A stretch of 64,000 nt of DNA from Mariaggregatimicrobium sp964498785. Lineage in GTDB: Bacteria; Zhuqueibacterota; Zhuqueibacteria; Thermofontimicrobiales; Thiofontviventaceae. The notes beneath the pieces were generated by a model. That model made no database searches. It was not told where the DNA came from and saw nothing but the letters and a program-made list of their open reading frames with translations. This document shows, one piece after another, positions 63,361-64,000 of this stretch. Numbering within the stretch: position 1 is the stretch's first letter; each line of letters opens with the position of its first letter. The position numbers and the translations under genes were made by a program. The stretch covers positions 41,251 through 105,250 of the forward strand of contig CAZCJL010000009.1 of NCBI GenBank assembly GCA_964498785.1, read 5' to 3'.

Positions 63361-63651
63361 TTATTCATACTCATCAGATTTAACTTTCGAGTGGCTTTTT
63401 TTTATAACGTCACAAATCAAATGGTTGATGTGAAAATAGCGACGCAATCCAAAGGCGAATGTCACAATACTTGTCGGAATAAATATCCAACCAATGATTT
63501 CGAAAACTAGCAAATCTAAAAATTTGACAAATGTTACCCCCGCGACCAATAGAGTTAATGCAGTGCGAACATAAGCCAATATTGTTCGTTCATTTGCAAG
63601 AACAGTTCGGTCCGCCGCCAGATGATCCCGTAAATAAGTATCGCTGTTCAT
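63361..63651 (-). CDS. DUF202 (YidH-family) small membrane protein
   Basis: The 96-residue protein starts with LRDHLAADRTVLANERTILAYVRTALTLLVAGVTFVKF, the DUF202 signature of a charged N-terminus (ANERTxLAxxRT) followed by a first helix, then a second helix (FEIIGWIFIPTSIVTFAFGLRRY). The function of the family is unknown. GGAGG lies upstream at 63665-63669, somewhat far. It faces the antiporter gene convergently. Confidence 0.9.
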   Translation of the reverse strand: MNSDTYLRDHLAADRTVLANERTILAYVRTALTLLVAGVTFVKFLDLLVFEIIGWIFIPTSIVTFAFGLRRYFHINHLICDVIKKSHSKVKSDEYE

Positions 63652-63731
63652 GTTATTTTTTTAACCTCCATATAATTACCATATTTGTTAAATTTTAGAG
63701 CGTTACAAATAAATTGAGTCGCCTTAACAGC

Positions 63732-63788
63732 CTGTCCAGGAACTTTGATATCGTCGGAAAAACCTTCGCAAGGGTAGTTCGTGGACAG
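63732..63788. repeat. Inverted repeat with nested small hairpin
   Basis: CTGTCCAGGAACT (63732-63744) and AGTTCGTGGACAG (63776-63788) pair with one mismatch. A smaller CCTT-CGC-AAGG hairpin lies in the loop. It looks like an intergenic repeat or a remnant of a mobile element. Confidence 0.6.
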
Positions 63789-63941
63789 CCTCTTAACCCA
63801 AGTTCAACTCAACATTTTAAAGACGGATTCGAATTTATTATAGTTTTATCCATTTTAGGTCAAAAATATGAGTTTTGGGTCACTACAGATATTATCTAAA
63901 ATTCTAAAAAGAAAATTATTAGATACTATTCAGCATAGAGC

Positions 63942-63969
63942 TGTCATTCCTGCATTCGCAGGAATGACA
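63942..63969. repeat. Perfect palindromic repeat (GTCATTCCTGC type)
   Basis: TGTCATTCCTGC (63942-63953), loop ATTC, GCAGGAATGACA (63958-63969): a perfect 12-bp stem. GTCATTCC-type palindromes are a widespread class of dispersed intergenic repeats. Confidence 0.8.
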
Positions 63970-64000
63970 CCAAAAAATGACTTTTGATACAGCCCCATGT

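Larger units (their letters stand above)
63652..64000. other. Right-edge intergenic region with inverted repeats
   Basis: No convincing gene is present. Two hairpin-forming repeats (63732-63788 and 63942-63969) and a terminal sequence resembling an insertion-sequence end are found; a 61-codon frame at 63714-63899 coincides with the first repeat and is not called. Confidence 0.6.

Noticed and set aside
63714..63899. 61-codon plus-strand open frame
   Set aside because: Its first half coincides with an inverted repeat and it has no ribosome binding site or recognisable domain.

Overview
The window is chromosomal DNA of a low-GC, probably Gram-negative bacterium. It fits the FCB superphylum or a nearby uncultured lineage (KSB1 / Calditrichota / Zixibacteria-like). 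The reasons are an outer-membrane polysaccharide export gene, exosortase/PEP-CTERM genes, a secreted beta-helix protein ending in a FlgD-like/type IX-type tail, FN3-rich lipoproteins and a PEGA/DUF5683-like protein. The taxon is an inference; there is no rRNA gene here.

Layout. (1) 1-9643, plus strand: the distal spc operon and the alpha operon (rplX, rplE, rpsN, rpsH, rplF, rplR, rpsE, rpmD, rplO, secY, adk, map, infA, rpmJ, rpsM, rpsK, rpsD, rpoA, rplQ), closed by a clear intrinsic terminator. (2) 9868-11579, plus strand: a CPBP/CAAX-type membrane protease and a PEP-CTERM surface protein preceded by a sigma-54-like promoter. (3) 11663-56187, minus strand: one long, nearly gap-free exopolysaccharide (EPS)/exosortase cluster of about 33 genes. 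(4) 56925-60340, plus strand: pheS-pheT behind a strong sigma-70-like promoter. (5) 60832-63651: a universal stress protein, an NhaD-like antiporter and a DUF202 protein. (6) The right edge holds intergenic inverted repeats and possibly one end of a mobile element.

How the EPS/exosortase genes work together. A sigma-54-like promoter at 56580-56595 faces the cluster. It is followed by a priming sugar-phosphate transferase, a PEGA protein, two FN3-repeat lipoproteins (one with TPRs), a polytopic membrane protein, the PrsK-PrsR two-component pair (PrsR is a sigma-54 activator), the export protein, the chain-length protein, a TPR protein, the tyrosine autokinase and a polysaccharide deacetylase. 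Next come an acyl carrier protein, an SGNH-like hydrolase, a GNAT enzyme, amidotransferase-type enzymes, five GT4 and one GT2 glycosyltransferases, a Wzy-like ligase/polymerase, a DegT-family enzyme, an ATP-grasp ligase, a Wzx flippase, a methyltransferase, two sulfotransferases, an alkaline-phosphatase-superfamily enzyme, a secreted beta-helix protein, the exosortase and EpsI. The PEP-CTERM gene just beyond the cluster end carries a second promoter of the same unusual sigma-54 form (TGGTAC instead of TGGCAC). PrsK-PrsR therefore probably co-regulates the surface polymer and the exosortase substrate.

Most notable points: the paired sigma-54-like promoters; a methyltransferase cassette flanked by duplicated ends of its neighbours; a coupled trio made of an asparagine-synthetase homologue without its glutaminase cysteine, an unlisted 52-residue membrane peptide and a PP-loop protein; a sulfatase-fold enzyme with Thr at the nucleophile position; and a PEP-CTERM protein resembling a thioester domain but lacking the glutamine.
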